A DNA stretch of 64,000 nt from Zhuqueibacter pondensis (lineage in GTDB: Bacteria > Zhuqueibacterota > Zhuqueibacteria > Zhuqueibacterales > Zhuqueibacteraceae), in assembly GCA_034505955.1 (NCBI GenBank), contig JAPDQK010000015.1, positions 40,510-104,509 on the forward strand. Reading direction: 5' to 3'. Below the pieces are notes generated by a model that saw only the letters and a program-made list of their open reading frames with translations, was not told where the DNA came from and did no database searches. This document shows positions 33,553 to 43,340 of the stretch, one piece after another; positions within the stretch are counted from its first letter, which is position 1; every line of letters starts with the position of its first letter. A program made the position numbers and the translations under genes.

Positions 33553-34566
33553 TCATTGCCAAATGTTGAAACCGATCTTATGAGGCAAATTTCCTCTGAG
33601 TTCTGATGGTGATGGCGCGTCGATATTCAAGCAACATCGCAGTGAAGAAATTTCTGACAGCTCATCCGAATGATTCTTTGTCAAATGTGCAAGCTGCGCA
33701 GAGGAGCTCGCCAAAATGGTGATCTGCTCCTCGGCAAGCACTTGTAAAATTCTGTTCCAATTGTTGGAGTCGAGCATGATCAGAGTCGCGCCCGCGGCAA
33801 TGACTGCGATCAAACAATTGCCCAAACTATTTTGCTGGCAGAGAGGGGCAAGACAAAGCACATGATCCGCGGAGGTCAAATGGAACTGCGCGCACATCTG
33901 CTCGGCTTGGCGCACCAAATCATGATGCGAGCGTGAATAAAGTCTGCCGGCGTCCGCTGGCGCTGTGGAAATTTGAATCGCTGCCGGATGATCCGTAAAA
34001 ATCTTCTCTGTCTCGCTCGCCGGCACATGCCGGCCGGACAGTAGCGTAGGCACATAGTCCTTGCAATGGGAGTTCGATATCGCAGCTTTGCCGTTCTTTC
34101 TGGAATCGGCAGCCGGTGTTTGCTGTTCCCGTGAAAAATGGTTGAGCGTGGCGATGTTATCCTCCTCAAAAACAGCCACAGTCAGGCGCGGCAGAAAACC
34201 ATCCTCGGAATTGGATTCCGCCAGCACTTTATCAAGCACGGGTTTATATTCCGGAGTCGTAATGACCGCGCTCACTTCCGCGAGCGACAGCGCAGCCCGC
34301 AATTCATTCTCCTTGCTTGTCACGTCGAGTGGTACCGCAACGCCACCAACTCGCACCAGGCCGAAAAAACTGATCACAAACTCAGGGGAATTGGGGATGA
34401 GAATCGCCACGTGCTGGCCGGAGCGTAATGTGATCGACTGAAAATAGCCCGCCATCCACTCGACGTAGAGCTGGAGCTCGAAGAATGAAATGCGCCGCTC
34501 TCCATGAATGATGGCCGTCGCATCCGAGTAAGTAAGGGCGGCTTTGTCGAATAATTGATTCAACAT
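33553..34566 (-). CDS. Degenerate AMP-ligase-like protein (N-terminal half only)
   Basis: 337 residues matching the N-terminal domain of adenylate-forming enzymes: LTYSDATAIIHGERRISFFELQ, SGQHVAILIPNSPEFVISFFGLVRVGGVAVPLD and LAPLCQQNSLGNCLIAVIAAGATLIMLD. The P-loop, usually TSGSTGxPKG, is replaced by ISTAPADAGRLYSRSHHDL (199-217) and would not bind ATP. The protein ends at the strand before the GYGxTE motif, so the adenylate-binding motifs and the C-terminal lysine domain are absent. The frame is otherwise open and undamaged, which favours a conserved non-catalytic protein over fresh decay. It is located directly before the FtsZ-like gene. Confidence 0.72.
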   Translation of the reverse strand: MLNQLFDKAALTYSDATAIIHGERRISFFELQLYVEWMAGYFQSITLRSGQHVAILIPNSPEFVISFFGLVRVGGVAVPLDVTSKENELRAALSLAEVSAVITTPEYKPVLDKVLAESNSEDGFLPRLTVAVFEEDNIATLNHFSREQQTPAADSRKNGKAAISNSHCKDYVPTLLSGRHVPASETEKIFTDHPAAIQISTAPADAGRLYSRSHHDLVRQAEQMCAQFHLTSADHVLCLAPLCQQNSLGNCLIAVIAAGATLIMLDSNNWNRILQVLAEEQITILASSSAQLAHLTKNHSDELSEISSLRCCLNIDAPSPSELRGNLPHKIGFNIWQ

Positions 34567-34590
34567 GGAATATCTTCTTTTGCCCGATTT

Positions 34591-35673
34591 TTATCCCTTC
34601 ACCAGCAAGTCAACTTCTTCAGCCAGAGTATTACGCACTTGCGGAAGCGAAAGGCTCGTCAAAACCTGCTCGTAGTTGACCAGCACATAGTCTATTTTTT
34701 TCACAAGATCCTGCTCGTCGCCGGTTTTGAACAGGACCACTTCTTTGGGACGGAGCTCATTTTCACAAGCGACAACCGGAACTCCCAATGACAACGCCTC
34801 TAAAACGGAAGTGCAAATGCCATCGTAAACATAACTGCGGACAAAAATCTTCGAGCGTTTTACCACAGTGAGAAACTTGTCATGAGAAAGATCACCCGTC
34901 CAATAAATATGATCGGTCAAGCCCAGTTCCTCGACCAGTTGAAAGAGTTTGCCGGCATCCATGTCCTCTGCTTTTTGAGTCGAACCGATGAAGATCATGC
35001 CGATACGCGGCCACTTTTTGACTAAAATGGCCAAAGCGCGAAGTGTCGTATCAATATGAAAAGTCGGCCGCAGCAAGCTGTACGACGAAAGCACGGGCGA
35101 ATGTTGCCGCAAAAAATTCTCCAGCGTCGGATCGAGTGCCGACTCCTTGAAGTCAAGATATTGCGCACTAAAAGCCGGTATGGGAAAAACCTTTCTTTCA
35201 CCGACGCCATACTCACAGATCCGCCGCTTCACGGCCTCGTCATTGCAGACGATCTTCTTGCTGAGAAGAAAGATCAAAAAAAAGAGTGGGACATAAGTGC
35301 GCTTATTGTGGCGCGGGAAGTAAGCTTGGTTTGTCCCTGCGTGAAAAGTCAAAATACTCCGGCGTCCGAAAAGAATGTTGATCGTCTGGCTAATCAGTGT
35401 CAGAATGATGCCTTTGTTGGATTGGCCATTCACGTGCATGTGAACCTGATGCCCGCGCGCACAATAGAAAAAAACCTTGCGCACGTAATCCCATAGATTT
35501 TGCACATCCTCATATTCGGTGCTTTTGATTTTGCGGCTTCGGCCGATATTGAGGACGACGCACTCGTGTCCAAGCCGGAGTAATTCGGCTTTAATCATTG
35601 CCACCCGTACACCCCAACCCGAATGTGGAGGCGGATAGGAGCTAATTTCCAAAATTTTTGCCCTGGTCATCAT
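34591..35673 (-). CDS. Glycosyltransferase family 4
   Basis: 360 residues, GT-B fold. The N-terminal ISSYPPPHSGWGVRVAMIKAELLRLGHECVVL is the classic acceptor-side glycine loop of GT4 enzymes. The C-terminal half has SSYSLLRPTFHIDTTLRALAILVKKWPRIGMIFIGS, VEELGLTDHIYWTGDL, and SYVYDGICTSVLEALSLGVPVVACENELRPKEVV with the conserved E-x7-E type element. Adds a sugar to the growing lipid-linked repeat; the donor is unknown. The first ATG overlaps the preceding heparinase-like stop in an ATGA (35670-35673), so translation is coupled. Confidence 0.9.
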   Translation of the reverse strand: MMTRAKILEISSYPPPHSGWGVRVAMIKAELLRLGHECVVLNIGRSRKIKSTEYEDVQNLWDYVRKVFFYCARGHQVHMHVNGQSNKGIILTLISQTINILFGRRSILTFHAGTNQAYFPRHNKRTYVPLFFLIFLLSKKIVCNDEAVKRRICEYGVGERKVFPIPAFSAQYLDFKESALDPTLENFLRQHSPVLSSYSLLRPTFHIDTTLRALAILVKKWPRIGMIFIGSTQKAEDMDAGKLFQLVEELGLTDHIYWTGDLSHDKFLTVVKRSKIFVRSYVYDGICTSVLEALSLGVPVVACENELRPKEVVLFKTGDEQDLVKKIDYVLVNYEQVLTSLSLPQVRNTLAEEVDLLVKG

Positions 35674-38123
35674 TCCAACGCAATCGAAGAAATCTTGGCA
35701 TCAACAGCAAGTTCGGAGGCCAGCAGCCTTTTGTTTTTCAATATCAGTTGCGAGCCCTGGACAATGGTTGCAAAAGCCAAATGCGAATCGAGCTCATGGC
35801 GAATATAAACGATGCGTGCGTCGGTGCGAATATCATTAATGTCTTGCAAACGACCGGTGAAATTGAAAACGATCCGGTCTTCCCAACGCGGCGTTCGCAA
35901 ACAGAGGAAAAATGGCGCCTCGCTCTCGGTGCTGTGACAGCCACTTTGCTGAATTTCGATTTCCGGCGTCTGCTGCTCAAAAGGCAAAATCAGTGTGGAC
36001 AAATGCATGGGCAGCAAGCCGGAAAGCCGCAGACACAAAACCGGGGCCGGAATTTTTTCGCCGTAGCCGGGCGCCAGCCAGCCTTGCGATGGTTGCTCGC
36101 CTCCCTCGAATAACTCGCACGATGATTCCCGCAGTCCGAGGTCTTGCAGCAAGATATTTTTATGGTCCCGCCGCTGGGTCATGACTTTGCGACCGGAGAT
36201 CCGCACCTCGACACCCGGCGCAAAATGAAACCAGCGTTCGACCACATGCTCACCAAGGCTGAAGAGCGCATCGAGAATCAGCCAATAATCGCCTTTGCGC
36301 CAAAAAACGCCGCGCCGGTGACGAATGTTGGAACCAAAGCCGGTGTAGCAACCTTCGATAAAAGCAAAGTCTGCCTGACAACTGTAAAAAGATTGTTCGA
36401 CTCGCGGCACATAATTGTACCCCAAGCGCCCGACCAAATTGCAGGGACTGCGACCATCGACGGTGACTGTATTGTGAGCGGACGCCCCACGAAAATAGTT
36501 TTGCCAATTCAAAACCCCATTATAGGTCAACATGCCGGCGTCGACCAGCAACGGCACCCCATACGCATTCAAAGTAAACCCGAAAAAATCGGCATGGCCG
36601 TGCGCCACCGAAACATTCTCATCCTCATGTAAACCGTCGCTTTGCTGACCACAATCAAAAATGAAATAATGATCGTCACAATTCCAGCCGGTGCGGAAAA
36701 TAGCATAACCACTTTCCTGGAAAAATTTGCTCCGTTCCACCGGTGTGCTGCTGTTGAGCAGGGTGAATTTTTGATAGCTATCCGGACCCAAGAGCCACAA
36801 ACAGCTCTCGGGAAACTCGCCCGCCAGCTTTTTCATATGGCTGCGCTGAAAGAGCACTGCCCCGAGCGCCAAGAGGTCACGGAAATCCCAGTTTCGGTAA
36901 TCGCCAAAATAAATCGATCGCGCATTGTCATTGTCTCCAACCATCGGGTGCGTACCATCGGGCTGAAGGCTGAACATTGAAAACTCAAGAGCACGTTCGA
37001 GACGTTGCCGCATCTCCAGCGGCAAGGACTGGCCGTTACGCTCGGCAAGAATGATGGCGAGCAGATAAAAACCCAGTGTAAAATGATGATACGCAAAAGC
37101 CTGTTCAACCGAGACGCCGTCGGCATGAAACTGTTTGGTGACTTCGCTGTGGAGAATCGTCCAGCCTTTCCTGCGCCAGCGTTCCGCTTCCGGTAATTCC
37201 GAAAACAATGCGCCGAGCACAAACAAGGCGGTGGCTTCGCCGATGAGGTGATTATATGGGCTTACATAAAACGAGAGGTTGCGACTGATGAAACGTCCAT
37301 GCAATTGCAGGGCGCGAAGAATTTTGGCATGCGTGAGCGCATCCAGCGATTGGGCCTCCAGACAGAAAAAGTAGGCCCACACCCAGGAAATGACGCGCAT
37401 GGCCGCTTCAAGCGCACTGGTCCAGTTGACCCCGTACAGATAGTGATTCTGCTCGATCCAGCTCATGCATTGATGGACAAATTCCGCCGCGTATTTTTCA
37501 TCGTGAGTGAACCAATACGCTTTTCCGAGCACGATGAAGTGCTGATGGCGATTGAGCTCCCACACATACTTGACGTCGCCCGGGATGATTGCACTTCTGG
37601 TCCCGCCATCGGTTGAGTGCTGGCCGTAATATTTCATCTCGGTATAAAATCGATTGGGCCAGCGCCGGCGCGTCAGCGGGTCATCTTGCCACTCGATCTC
37701 GTCAGCATACTTTATTTGATTACCGAAAAATGAAAACTCATGCTCCAGGATCCGCTCAGCCTGTGCCAGGCTTTGTGACACTAATCCGGGCAAATAACGA
37801 TCGACGATTTGCAGCATGACTGGTCGCTGCTGCGGGCTGAAAAAGAATTGGAATGCGCGACAATTATAGCCTTGTCCATAAAGGCGTTTGCGCATGTGCT
37901 CCAATAAATACTCCTGAGCCTCCAGCCAGCGTTCTCCCGCAACCGCATCGGAAAAAGGCCCGTCAAAATCCGATGGCAACTGATAATGTGGCAGGAAATA
38001 TTCCGGCGCGAGGGGATTCTTTTTCGCTTGTTCCGAAAGCCTCATAAACTTTTTCGACCCGATCGACTTCAAGCGGTAACTTACCTCACCCACAGACATG
38101 GTTGTGAGCTTCTTCAAATTCAT
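35670..38123 (-). CDS. Heparinase II/III-family protein without signal peptide
   Basis: About 817 residues. It has the N-terminal alpha/alpha-toroid (LTTMSVGEVSYRLKSIGSKK ... WEQ/NLSFYVSPYNHLIGEATALFVLGA) and the heparinase II/III beta domain (VAHGHADFFGFTLNAYGVPLLVDAGM, SAHNTVTVDGRSPC, GVFWRKGDYWLILDAL). Unlike the relative at 15.5-18.0 kb it has no signal peptide, as is common for the copy found between glycosyltransferases in EPS loci. A polysaccharide lyase or epimerase-like role on uronates is inferred. The ATG at 38121-38123 overlaps the preceding kinase stop in an ATGA, which fixes this start. Confidence 0.87.
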   Translation of the reverse strand: MNLKKLTTMSVGEVSYRLKSIGSKKFMRLSEQAKKNPLAPEYFLPHYQLPSDFDGPFSDAVAGERWLEAQEYLLEHMRKRLYGQGYNCRAFQFFFSPQQRPVMLQIVDRYLPGLVSQSLAQAERILEHEFSFFGNQIKYADEIEWQDDPLTRRRWPNRFYTEMKYYGQHSTDGGTRSAIIPGDVKYVWELNRHQHFIVLGKAYWFTHDEKYAAEFVHQCMSWIEQNHYLYGVNWTSALEAAMRVISWVWAYFFCLEAQSLDALTHAKILRALQLHGRFISRNLSFYVSPYNHLIGEATALFVLGALFSELPEAERWRRKGWTILHSEVTKQFHADGVSVEQAFAYHHFTLGFYLLAIILAERNGQSLPLEMRQRLERALEFSMFSLQPDGTHPMVGDNDNARSIYFGDYRNWDFRDLLALGAVLFQRSHMKKLAGEFPESCLWLLGPDSYQKFTLLNSSTPVERSKFFQESGYAIFRTGWNCDDHYFIFDCGQQSDGLHEDENVSVAHGHADFFGFTLNAYGVPLLVDAGMLTYNGVLNWQNYFRGASAHNTVTVDGRSPCNLVGRLGYNYVPRVEQSFYSCQADFAFIEGCYTGFGSNIRHRRGVFWRKGDYWLILDALFSLGEHVVERWFHFAPGVEVRISGRKVMTQRRDHKNILLQDLGLRESSCELFEGGEQPSQGWLAPGYGEKIPAPVLCLRLSGLLPMHLSTLILPFEQQTPEIEIQQSGCHSTESEAPFFLCLRTPRWEDRIVFNFTGRLQDINDIRTDARIVYIRHELDSHLAFATIVQGSQLILKNKRLLASELAVDAKISSIALE

Positions 38124-39205
38124 AATTGACAAAAATCATTGAGCCAGTGATTATACCGACGAAACACATACTGGTTAAAAAGCTGTACCGGCAACGATAT
38201 GGTGCGACCCTTGAGCACCACGCGTTGGCGCATGATCGCGCTATAGTTATTCACCACATGCTTGATCCAAAAAATTTTAAAAAGCAAATCTTCGGTGATA
38301 GGCCAGGCGCGCTGGCCGTTGCGGCGCGATTCCATATAGCCGCGCAAAAACTCATCCTGCAAGCAACGTATAGTATGAGGCCGGTAGATCGGTTTGTGTA
38401 GATAACCCGCCAGCCGGTGATAGAAATAAGTCAAATCATTATATACCGACCCGGTCTTGAACATGGTGAAATCAGCCACCGTGATTTTTTCAGGAGCTGC
38501 CAACAAATTGAACGGAGCATAATCGCTATGGCTGCCGGCGACGCCAAGTTGCTCCACCGGGACCCTTGGGATCGTGGACTCCAGAAACCGTAAAATCTGC
38601 TGACGATCCACAGCCGAGAAAGGAACACGATCACTTTTTAGCAAACGCTGCATTCGCAGATCAATATATTCCAGCAACTCGGCTGGATCAAACCGCGAAT
38701 CCTCCGCGGTCGCCTGCTGAATGGCGGCAAGCGCTTGTCCGGCACGCCGGCAGTGTCTGGCCAGTTGCTCCAACTTATCGCTGGAGGGCCACAGCTTCCC
38801 CTTGCGGCTGATCAAATTCGCCAACGATTCGCCCGGTGCTTCCTCGCTGACAATCGCAAACAATTCCGGATTGTAAGTCACCGGTTTGATGACAGCAAAT
38901 TCTTTCGCGTCACGCAGCGCCTCATGCAAGCGGCGGGCTGTGGCAAATTCGGTAGCCAGACGGTCCCGATATTTCTCGGTATTGACTTGAGACTTTGCGT
39001 CTCGCATCAAAATTTTCACGTAAATAAACCGCGGTGGTATCGCGTCCCCACGTGTTTGATTAACAACAAGTTTGAGCCGGTAAATATTCGAATACGGACG
39101 CACCGAATGCCGACAAACAAGAAAATCATCCGGCGGTGCCTCAGGCCATAACTCGCTGGCTTGTGAACGCAACCGTGCAATAACCTGCGTAATATCATTA
39201 TCCAT
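38120..39205 (-). CDS. APH-like phosphotransferase
   Basis: 361 residues of the aminoglycoside-phosphotransferase-like superfamily: FIYVKILMR (candidate ATP lysine), FAIVSEEAPGESLANLI (hinge), GSHSDYAPFNLLAAP for the catalytic HxDxxxxN loop, and ITVADFTMFKTGSVYNDLTYFYHRLA for the DFT metal site. It shares the FYHRLA / FWIKHVVNNY C-terminal pattern seen in EPS-locus members. Probably phosphorylates a sugar or glycolipid; no substrate can be read. It starts nine bases after the preceding glycosyltransferase and overlaps the heparinase-like gene by four bases. Confidence 0.83.
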   Translation of the reverse strand: MDNDITQVIARLRSQASELWPEAPPDDFLVCRHSVRPYSNIYRLKLVVNQTRGDAIPPRFIYVKILMRDAKSQVNTEKYRDRLATEFATARRLHEALRDAKEFAVIKPVTYNPELFAIVSEEAPGESLANLISRKGKLWPSSDKLEQLARHCRRAGQALAAIQQATAEDSRFDPAELLEYIDLRMQRLLKSDRVPFSAVDRQQILRFLESTIPRVPVEQLGVAGSHSDYAPFNLLAAPEKITVADFTMFKTGSVYNDLTYFYHRLAGYLHKPIYRPHTIRCLQDEFLRGYMESRRNGQRAWPITEDLLFKIFWIKHVVNNYSAIMRQRVVLKGRTISLPVQLFNQYVFRRYNHWLNDFCQL

Positions 39206-39214
39206 GAGACTCGA

Positions 39215-40693
39215 TTACGAAGACGCCGCAGAACAATAATTTTTTACTGGTGGCTTATGCCGCGGGGCAATACAACCTCGCAGTTCCTCATGCAATTGTT
39301 TTGTCAACGTGACGCCGTCATACTTGGAGAAAGCACCGTCAGCCGGAATTGGCGCCAGGCCGCCGTTGCGGAACTCGCTCACCAACTGTAACAATGCCCG
39401 TTGAATGCCAACGCGGTCTTCTGGATCGACGACAAAACCAAGATTATAATTGCGCACGACATCAGCGGTCGCGCCAGCCGGGGTCAAGGCCAAAATCTTT
39501 TTACGCATGGCGATGTATTCATAGATTTTCCCGGGCACCGATACGCTCGTACCCGGCTGCAGAATCAACAAGACATCGCTTTCTGCTTGAAAAGCCAAAG
39601 CCTCGCGATGCGAGACCGGAGGAATGACGTGCAGCACGTGCTGTAATGCCTCGGCGTATTGAAAACTGCGATAAAGCTCCGGTGCGATGCCTCCCACGAA
39701 CCGCAGCTCGAGTTCCTCCGGTTTGATCTGGCCGGAGGCAACCAATTTCCCCACCGCATCGAAAAATTGCAGAGGATCGCGCTTGCGATACAACGAGCCG
39801 GTGTGCGTAATGACCAGCTTTTTGTTCTTTTTTTGCGGAAATTGCACGCCGGCAAAATCTTCCGGATCAAAACCGTTGGGGATCACGACAAATTTTTGCG
39901 CGATCGCCGCGCCGTAAAACTCGGAGAAGTCGCGTGCGGCCCAATCCGTATTCAGGATCACACGGTCAGCGGCACGAACAAATTTTGCTTCCAACTTATC
40001 AGCGGCACGGCCCCGAAGCGTGCCGTTCATCAACTCAGCTTTCCACGGCGCGCGCGCCCATGGATCACGAAAATCGGCCACCCATGGCAGACCGGTTACT
40101 TTCTTGACGAGATAGGCAACAAGATGACCGGTGAATGGCGGCGCCGTCGAATAAATAACATCGAAATGCTCGCGGCGATGCAATCTCAGCGCAGCAGGAA
40201 ATGCATACGGCAGCCAAGTGACGTCCTTGTCTGGAATCGACATCAACTCGGAAAGAAAATCCTTGCCACGCTGGAAAAAATGCCGGCGCCGGCCCTCCTG
40301 CCCTCTTCGCGTTTGTACAGCTTCGCCCAGGCGATGATCATTTGAATGCGCCGTGCCGGCATCAGATGGCTTCAGGCGTTCCTCGCGATTGCTCTCTCGA
40401 ATTGGCGGCTTATGGCTTTTGCCAGCGTGCCGCGCTTTCAATTCCAAAATTTTTGTAACCCCACGAAAAATTTTGGTGGGTTCAACTTTGACGCTGGCAG
40501 GTATTTTTTTCAACAACTCGCGGTCGATCGGTGAATTCACCGGATAGTACGATTCATCCGGCGTGAGCACGGTGATGTCCCACCCAAGCGGTGCCAGGTA
40601 ACGAACAAAGCGCACGGTGCGATGAACTCCGGCGCGCGCCAGTGGCGGGAAGATATATGCCACGACCAAAATTTTTCCAGACAGTTCGGACAA
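39215..40693 (-). CDS. Glycosyltransferase family 4 (WcaI-like)
   Basis: 492 residues. The opening ILVVAYIFPPLARAGVHRTVRFVRYLAPLGWDITVLTP is typical of GT4 enzymes acting early in capsule synthesis. A low-complexity linker (near 95-140, rich in Arg and His) is followed by FDVIYSTAPPFTGHLVAYLVKKVTGLPWVADFRDPWA and, in the donor domain, ITHTGSLYRKRDPLQFFDAV, VIPPVSHREALAFQAESDVLLILQPG and PGKIYEYIAMRKKILAL. The start codon is TTG with no clear ribosome-binding site, so the exact N-terminus is uncertain by a few residues. Confidence 0.87.
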   Translation of the reverse strand: MSELSGKILVVAYIFPPLARAGVHRTVRFVRYLAPLGWDITVLTPDESYYPVNSPIDRELLKKIPASVKVEPTKIFRGVTKILELKARHAGKSHKPPIRESNREERLKPSDAGTAHSNDHRLGEAVQTRRGQEGRRRHFFQRGKDFLSELMSIPDKDVTWLPYAFPAALRLHRREHFDVIYSTAPPFTGHLVAYLVKKVTGLPWVADFRDPWARAPWKAELMNGTLRGRAADKLEAKFVRAADRVILNTDWAARDFSEFYGAAIAQKFVVIPNGFDPEDFAGVQFPQKKNKKLVITHTGSLYRKRDPLQFFDAVGKLVASGQIKPEELELRFVGGIAPELYRSFQYAEALQHVLHVIPPVSHREALAFQAESDVLLILQPGTSVSVPGKIYEYIAMRKKILALTPAGATADVVRNYNLGFVVDPEDRVGIQRALLQLVSEFRNGGLAPIPADGAFSKYDGVTLTKQLHEELRGCIAPRHKPPVKNYCSAASS

Positions 40694-40813
40694 ATTTCAC
40701 TTACAAGTTGTGTGCAGTCGCGATTCCAAGCGCATCAATGAGCGTTCCCAAAACTTGTTGCGCCAGGCGCTCAAGGAATCAACCACAAAAGATGAAAAGC
40801 ATTATGAACAACC

Positions 40814-42130
40814 TTACCAGCAAATCCCCAGGTAATTCGGCAGCGTGCGACCGGCATCCGGCAATATTCGGACAAGATCAATGACAATCTGATCCGGGCG
40901 GCGCTTTTCCAAAACTTTGACAAATTCGGGACTATTGTTGCCAATGACCAAGACTTCGGCGAAATCGATCACCTCTTCGAGCGTTTTAAGCAAAAAACAG
41001 GAAAGATGAGGAATTTCTTTTTCGATATATTCCTTGTTGGCTCCGGTCAGACGAGCCAGCGAAACATCGCGGTCGTAAATTCTGAGTTCATAGCCCTTGC
41101 CCAGCAAAGCTTCGGTGAGCCGCACAAGCGGGCTTTCGCGGAGGTCGTCGGTGCCGGCCTTAAAGCTCAAGCCCACGAGGCCGACCTTCTTCTTGCGCTG
41201 GGAAATGATCAAATCGATGGCGCGCTGCACATGAAGATCATTGCTCGGCAGGATTGCCTCCAAGACCGGCAGTTGCACGTCGCGCATTTTCGCTTCATAC
41301 AAAATTGCCCGCAAATCTTTCGGCAAACACGAGCCGCCAAAAGCAAAACCCGGCCGCAGATAGGCCTTCGAAATGTTCAGCTTGGTGTCTGTGGCAAAAA
41401 TCTCCATCACTTCATGGCTGTCAATACCCAAAGTTTTGCACAACGCGCCGATTTCGTTGGCAAAGGTAATCTTCAGTGCATGATAAATATTGCTGGCATA
41501 TTTAATGGTTTCGGCGACCTCGATGCTCGTGAGGTAAAGCGGTGCATCAATGGGGGCATACAGTGCTTGCGCTTTTTCCGCGCTGGCGCGATCACGACTG
41601 CCGATCAGCGTAAACGGCGGAGAATAAAAATCCCTCACCGAGCTGCCTTCGCGCAGAAATTCCGGATTGAAGCACAGGCCAAATCCATTGCCCACTTTTT
41701 TGCCGGACTCCTGCTCGAGCAGCGGCACAATGACCCGATTCACGGTGCCGGGTAAAACCGTACTGCGCAAAACAATCAAATGGTAGCCTTGCTTGTGGCG
41801 CAGGACTTGCGCAATGCTGCGGCACACGCTGATGACACTGTATAAACTCAGCGAGCCGTTGCCATTACTCGGTGTGCCCACACAAATCAGACTGATGTCG
41901 GTGTTGTCAATGGCATCCTGCACATCCTCGGTGGCACGTAAACGGCCAGAGCGTACACTTTCCTTCACCATATCGCCGATCTCTTCCTCCACGATCGGAC
42001 TGATGCCATCATTCAACAAGGCCACTTTATGTGGATTGACATCGACTCCCACGACCTCGTGGCCATTCCTGGCAAAGCATGCCGAGGTCACTGTACCCAC
42101 ATAGCCTAATCCAAAGATACTGAGCTTCAT
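40814..42130 (-). CDS. Nucleotide-sugar 6-dehydrogenase (AlgD / UDP-glucose dehydrogenase family)
   Basis: 438 residues. It oxidises a nucleotide-sugar at C6 to a uronic acid with two NAD+. Seen: the dinucleotide fold IFGLGYVGTVTSACFARNGHEVVGVDVN, CVGTPSN, LRSTVLPGTV, FNPEFLREGSSVRDF, ETIKYASNIYHALKITFANEIG, and the active-site cysteine in FAFGGSCLPKDLRA, close to the GDP-mannose dehydrogenase AlgD version. LVGLSFKAGTDDLRESP begins the C-terminal domain. The GDP-mannose versus UDP-glucose choice is not settled. GAGGA precedes the ATG by six bases. Its product would provide the uronate that the heparinase-like proteins could act on. Confidence 0.93.
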   Translation of the reverse strand: MKLSIFGLGYVGTVTSACFARNGHEVVGVDVNPHKVALLNDGISPIVEEEIGDMVKESVRSGRLRATEDVQDAIDNTDISLICVGTPSNGNGSLSLYSVISVCRSIAQVLRHKQGYHLIVLRSTVLPGTVNRVIVPLLEQESGKKVGNGFGLCFNPEFLREGSSVRDFYSPPFTLIGSRDRASAEKAQALYAPIDAPLYLTSIEVAETIKYASNIYHALKITFANEIGALCKTLGIDSHEVMEIFATDTKLNISKAYLRPGFAFGGSCLPKDLRAILYEAKMRDVQLPVLEAILPSNDLHVQRAIDLIISQRKKKVGLVGLSFKAGTDDLRESPLVRLTEALLGKGYELRIYDRDVSLARLTGANKEYIEKEIPHLSCFLLKTLEEVIDFAEVLVIGNNSPEFVKVLEKRRPDQIVIDLVRILPDAGRTLPNYLGICW

Positions 42131-42331
42131 TTATCGTCCTCATTGCAAAAACAGGATAATCCCGGTGGCTCAACAGCTTCCTACCTTTATCATTAAAATT
42201 TACCAACAAAACCGCATTTAGCGGAATTCTCGAACGCGCATAAGCGATGAGAAAAGCGGAAATTTTGATCGGTGGCACCCACCCGCATGATGCCGCGTCG
42301 TTGCGCACAAAAAGTTGGAGAGACCAAAAAA

Positions 42332-43339
42332 TCAACTGGTAAATTTACCCAATTCCATCGTCGCGATGACTTCATGCAGCTCCGGCACTGTGCGAATTCG
42401 GTGCAAGCTGTGCAGATCACTTCCCGGCCCGACAAATCCGTGCGCCGAAGTCACAGCCGACAGATAACCGCTTTCGATCACCATCTGTTTAATTTGTTCA
42501 TTATAATACGGGTAGGGGCCGCTATTCGGCACCGAAAAATGGCGAATCGGGATGCCCAACTTTGTTTCAAGGACCTCGCGGCAAAGCGCAATTTCTTGTT
42601 GCGCATCCGAGGCCTCGGCATTCGGCAAATTCAGATGCGTCATGGTATGACTGCCGATGATCATACCATCCCGCAACATTTGCCGCACTTGATCCCAAGT
42701 GAGCATGACGCGATCGGCGGCAGCATGATATTCACCATCAGCCAATTGCAGGCGCAATTGTTCCCGAATCGTTTCACGGACCGCGCGATTGTTGCTTTTG
42801 ATGATTCTGATGACTTCCCGGATTGCCGACTTTTTCTTTTCGACATCCGAGAGGCTCAATTCGATCTGATGGTCACCAAATTGCAAATGCAGGCGCTGGT
42901 GTGTTGTTTTCAAAATCAGATAGTTGGCTTCAAAGAGCCAGAGGGGTTCGGTCCGATCAATACAACTCACCGTCACATAGAAAGTGCCTGAGGCATTGTA
43001 ACGCCGGAGCGTTTCAGCGGCATGAAAATTATCCGCGTAGCCATCATCGAATGTGAATATGACGGCGTTGCGGGGCAGGGACTTGCCGTTGCGCATCGCC
43101 GTAACGAGCTCATCCAGCGAAATGACACGATAACGACGGGTGAAATAACGAACATGTCGTTCAAAATCACGCAGAGAGATGCAGATTCCCGGATTGGCGT
43201 AAAAATTGTTCTCAGGATCAACCACGGCGTGATACCGCAGGATCGCCACATTGCGATTTGGAAACAGCACGCGTAAAAGGTGAAAGAAGCCCAGATAAAA
43301 TAATGCCGCTTTCAACATGCGGCCAATGAATCTTTTCAT
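42332..43339 (-). CDS. Polysaccharide deacetylase
   Basis: About 335 residues of the NodB-homology / carbohydrate esterase 4 family: AVIFTFDDGYADNFHAAETL with the catalytic and metal-binding aspartates, GSHTMTHLNLPN with the two metal histidines, and RHFSVPNSGPYPYYNEQIK. A hydrophobic segment near residues 8-28 (MLKAALFYLGFFHLLRVLF) suggests an inner-membrane anchor or signal, so it probably removes N- or O-acetyl groups in the periplasm. The ATG at 43337-43339 follows the glycosyltransferase stop after one base (TGAGATG). Confidence 0.9.
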   Translation of the reverse strand: MKRFIGRMLKAALFYLGFFHLLRVLFPNRNVAILRYHAVVDPENNFYANPGICISLRDFERHVRYFTRRYRVISLDELVTAMRNGKSLPRNAVIFTFDDGYADNFHAAETLRRYNASGTFYVTVSCIDRTEPLWLFEANYLILKTTHQRLHLQFGDHQIELSLSDVEKKKSAIREVIRIIKSNNRAVRETIREQLRLQLADGEYHAAADRVMLTWDQVRQMLRDGMIIGSHTMTHLNLPNAEASDAQQEIALCREVLETKLGIPIRHFSVPNSGPYPYYNEQIKQMVIESGYLSAVTSAHGFVGPGSDLHSLHRIRTVPELHEVIATMELGKFTS

Positions 43340-43340
43340 C

